Source: Ralstonia mojiangensis (GTDB taxonomy: Bacteria; Pseudomonadota; Gammaproteobacteria; Burkholderiales; Burkholderiaceae). From it: a stretch of 64,000 nt of DNA. The DNA is taken from positions 496,001-560,000 of the forward strand of contig NZ_JAMXHU010000002.1 of assembly GCF_023955645.1 (NCBI RefSeq), written 5' to 3'. Of the stretch, positions 62,324-64,000 are shown in pieces. Positions within the stretch are counted from its first letter, which is position 1. Every line of letters begins with the position of its first letter. The notes under the pieces were generated by a model, which was not told the origin of the DNA, did no database searches, and worked only from the letters and a program-made list of their open reading frames with translations. Position numbers and translations under genes: made by a program.

Positions 62324-62560
62324 ATGTTGCAAGGAAATGGGCAATGGATGTTTCTGATTCTAGGGGTGCCGGTCTATGCACGGAATTTACCGTTTAGAAA
62401 CATGACGGTATTTCATCCGTACAACGAATCAGTGAGGAGCATGGTCGAGCCAATCTGCCGGGGAAAAGGGCACTGGCGCGCCGAGTACAAAAACTGGCTG
62501 ATCTTTGACCAGTTTCGGGATGCCGTTCTTGCAGAGTTAGGGAGGTTGGAACGCCAATAG
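62324..62560 (+). CDS. Small hypothetical protein (78 aa)
   Basis: Short gene starting MLQGNGQW with a perfect GGAGG five bases upstream of ATG 62324. The C-terminus WRAEYKNWLIFDQFRDAVLAEL is amphipathic. Divergent from the membrane-protein gene, 66 bp between starts. No homology known to me. The good ribosome site and codon use argue it is real. Confidence 0.55.
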   Translation: MLQGNGQWMFLILGVPVYARNLPFRNMTVFHPYNESVRSMVEPICRGKGHWRAEYKNWLIFDQFRDAVLAELGRLERQ

Positions 62561-62612
62561 CGCCGTTGTGACTGCGGGCGTGGGAATTGCCTGGATAGGT
62601 TCTCGAAAACCC

Positions 62613-62700
62613 TGGCATTCCCGCCCGTCACGGGAATGCGTCAGTCCGTTGTTATTGGCTGTAGCCACGCCGCTCTATGGCGGCTAATACATCCCACGTC
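62613..62700 (-). repeat. Shared 3' block, copy C
   Basis: Hairpin GCATTCCCG/CGGGAATGC, then GCGTCAGTCCGTTGTTATTGG and the codons for the shared tail. Downstream of the 122-residue gene, of which it is the end. Nearly identical to copies A and B outside the hairpin. Confidence 0.75.
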
Positions 62701-63020
62701 TGCGGATCAACATCGCGGCCCCCGAGCGACATCGAAACGTACGCATCGATCGCGTCCATAAAGCCTTTGATGAAGGCCGGCGGGAACGCGTGTGCAGAGA
62801 GGTGTTGAAGCTCTGCCCGCAGCATGCCCGGTCGGCATTGGCCGTGGGACCGCATGGCGGTGCGTGTGCGCTTGAGGTACGCCTGCGCTGCCATTGCACC
62901 GTTCAGGTAAGTGCGGTTTTTGGTGAGCGTGCCTGTGTCAGACGACGTGGGCGCGTGCGTGGGTGGTTCGGGTGGAGATGGGTAAGACGCGGGGCGGTGC
63001 CCGCTTTGGGTGCTTGGCAT
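62652..63020 (-). CDS. Protein of unknown function with the shared tail
   Basis: 122 residues. The N-terminal half is proline/serine-rich and probably disordered; residues 45-90 look helical (FPPAFIKGFMDAIDAYVSMSL); the last ~20 residues are DPQTWDVLAAIERRGYSQ, the tail shared with the gene at 60711 and the remnant at 60052. GAGG lies before ATG 63020. A long structured-looking leader (63021-63427) precedes it. Confidence 0.6.
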   Translation of the reverse strand: MPSTQSGHRPASYPSPPEPPTHAPTSSDTGTLTKNRTYLNGAMAAQAYLKRTRTAMRSHGQCRPGMLRAELQHLSAHAFPPAFIKGFMDAIDAYVSMSLGGRDVDPQTWDVLAAIERRGYSQ

Positions 63021-63427
63021 GATGGCCTCTTTGGGGTTGCTGGAGGCTCACCACTCCGTCGCCAGACGAGGGTGGCAGGCCCGACGGCGGGGCTGGCGAA
63101 CCGGCCCCCAAAGAAAACCGGCAGACCTTGCGGTCTCCCCACCCGGCCTGCCATGAAGCTAGCGCGAGCGTGTACGGACGCAACCGCATCAGCAGTTGTC
63201 CGTCTTCTTTGAGTGTTGCGCGGTCGGATCGCCAGACCCGGCTGCCGTTGGTGCGGCAGCGCTGGGGATTATACGAAAGCGAAGCGCAAAAGCAGCCCCC
63301 TATTTCCGATGCGAAATTTGCTGACGGCTTGATGGCGCACGGCTTGCGCAACTGAGAGCACCGCTCAGTGCGGACTAGCGTGACATAAAATAGGCACAAA
63401 AATTTACAGCCAATCCGGGGGGATTGC
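63021..63427. other. Long leader/intergenic region with paired segments
   Basis: 407 bp between divergent genes, upstream of the 122-residue gene (minus strand). It contains several complementary stretches, including AACCGGC/GCCGGTT, GGCAGGCC/GGCCTGCC and the CCTTGCGGTCTCC neighbourhood. The layout resembles the long structured leaders seen in phage and plasmid islands, but I could not match it to a known RNA family. No gene is supported in it. Confidence 0.35.
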
Positions 63428-64000
63428 ATGCTGCCTAGTAACGACCAGGACACCGTTCGGCCCACGGCTGCGACGGCAACGGAGATTCCCGAGTTCGTCA
63501 TCGGGAGGGCCTACAACCGCAGAGAAGAGATCACGGGAAAGTTTGGGGGTAGCGGCCAAAGCGGCATCGCGCCCTCCCGACAGTCCCCAGCCGTTTTTCT
63601 ATTTACGGGGACCGGCGAGCAGCACGGCTACAAAGACGAGTTCGACGCGTTTGGTTACCTGTACTACGTTGGTGAGGGGCAACTGGGCGACATGAAGATG
63701 ACCAAGGGCAACCTCGCCATCGCTTCTCACGCTAAGGACGGCCGCGCACTGCACGTCTTTAAGATGCGGGGCAAAGGGAAGCCATGCGAATACTTGGGTG
63801 AATTCGCTTGTGATTCGTACTTCTTCAAACGAGACGCGGACCGCAATGGAAACGAACGCAATGTGATCGTGTTCCGGCTGATGCCGGTATCGAACACACT
63901 GCGTCGCGAACTGGACGATCTGCCGGATCAAGACGACGACAATGCGGCGAAGGCCGAGAGTCAGCGAGCGGACCTGACGACGTTGAGGCAAGCGGCGATT
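63428..64000 (+). CDS. HNH-type restriction endonuclease with ScoMcrA-like SRA domain (partial)
   Basis: Open to the end of the window (191 codons, no stop), so this is only the N-terminal part. It matches the SRA-like sulfur/methyl-binding domain of ScoMcrA-type type IV restriction enzymes: the YNRREEITGKFGG start, ASFTGTGEQHGYKDEF-like region with YVGEGQLGDMKMTKGNLAI (edges given), RALHVFKM, and VIVFRLMPV at the C-terminal edge of the domain. The expected C-terminal HNH nuclease lies outside the window. It would cut DNA carrying phosphorothioate or methylcytosine marks. No ribosome site is obvious before ATG 63428. Confidence 0.7.
   Translation, partial: MLPSNDQDTVRPTAATATEIPEFVIGRAYNRREEITGKFGGSGQSGIAPSRQSPAVFLFTGTGEQHGYKDEFDAFGYLYYVGEGQLGDMKMTKGNLAIASHAKDGRALHVFKMRGKGKPCEYLGEFACDSYFFKRDADRNGNERNVIVFRLMPVSNTLRRELDDLPDQDDDNAAKAESQRADLTTLRQAAI

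Noticed and set aside
59903..64000. Prophage call for the right end of the window
   Set aside because: No structural, integrase or lysis gene is visible; only unknown genes, a tautomerase and a restriction enzyme are present.

Overview
The window is high-GC betaproteobacterial DNA with dense, mostly chromosomal housekeeping genes. I assign it to the Ralstonia solanacearum species complex. The main reasons are a 91-residue gene that matches the fucose-binding lectin RSL almost residue for residue (49561-49836), and a perfect PIP/hrpII-type promoter (TTCGC-N15-TTCGC plus a -10 box) in front of a papain-like candidate type III effector (58597-59902).

Layout. 125-7384: arginine/ornithine catabolism (rocD, rocF), pterin genes (folB-like and a pteridine-reductase-like SDR), a COG1565 methyltransferase, an AmpG-family transporter and an M48 protease. 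7692-13085: a lipoprotein, an EamA exporter divergent from its likely MarR regulator, a GyrI-like protein, a YdcF-like protein and an SPFH protein. 13147-21350: core metabolism, namely argC, xthA, pyrE, a PPK2 kinase, dapF, two tandem LpxL-type acyltransferases and metK. A SAM-II-type riboswitch precedes metK. 21414-37435: a YopT-like small protein, an AraC/GyrI regulator, a PAP2 phosphatase with beta-strand repeats, an HPP-CBS membrane protein, a LysR-controlled catabolic cluster, a hybrid histidine kinase, an ECF41 sigma factor with its AhpD-like target, and a beta-propeller lactonase-like lipoprotein.

37388-44859 is an accessory island. It holds a DUF4123 adaptor, a VasX-type T6SS pore-forming effector, two membrane proteins that are immunity candidates, and a broken copy of the last one. 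A ~235 bp direct repeat carrying the lactonase 3' end brackets the cassette.

44938-53897 has an acyl-CoA synthetase, a Crp/Fnr regulator and an AraC-like gene sharing one operator sequence, then a bestrophin, the lectin, and a polar-amino-acid ABC operon led by its GntR regulator.

54283-64000 is accessory and virulence-like. It contains a GH30 xylanase-like lipoprotein, a remnant of a filamentous haemagglutinin gene, a TIM-barrel-like lipoprotein, the candidate effector and a second CHMI-type tautomerase. It also has a set of unknown genes sharing one C-terminal tail and 3' DNA, and ends in the 5' part of a ScoMcrA-like restriction endonuclease.

Three copies of a two-hairpin intergenic repeat (2374, 15869, 16080) keep their folding through compensatory changes. 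I saw no tRNA, rRNA, CRISPR array or transposase.
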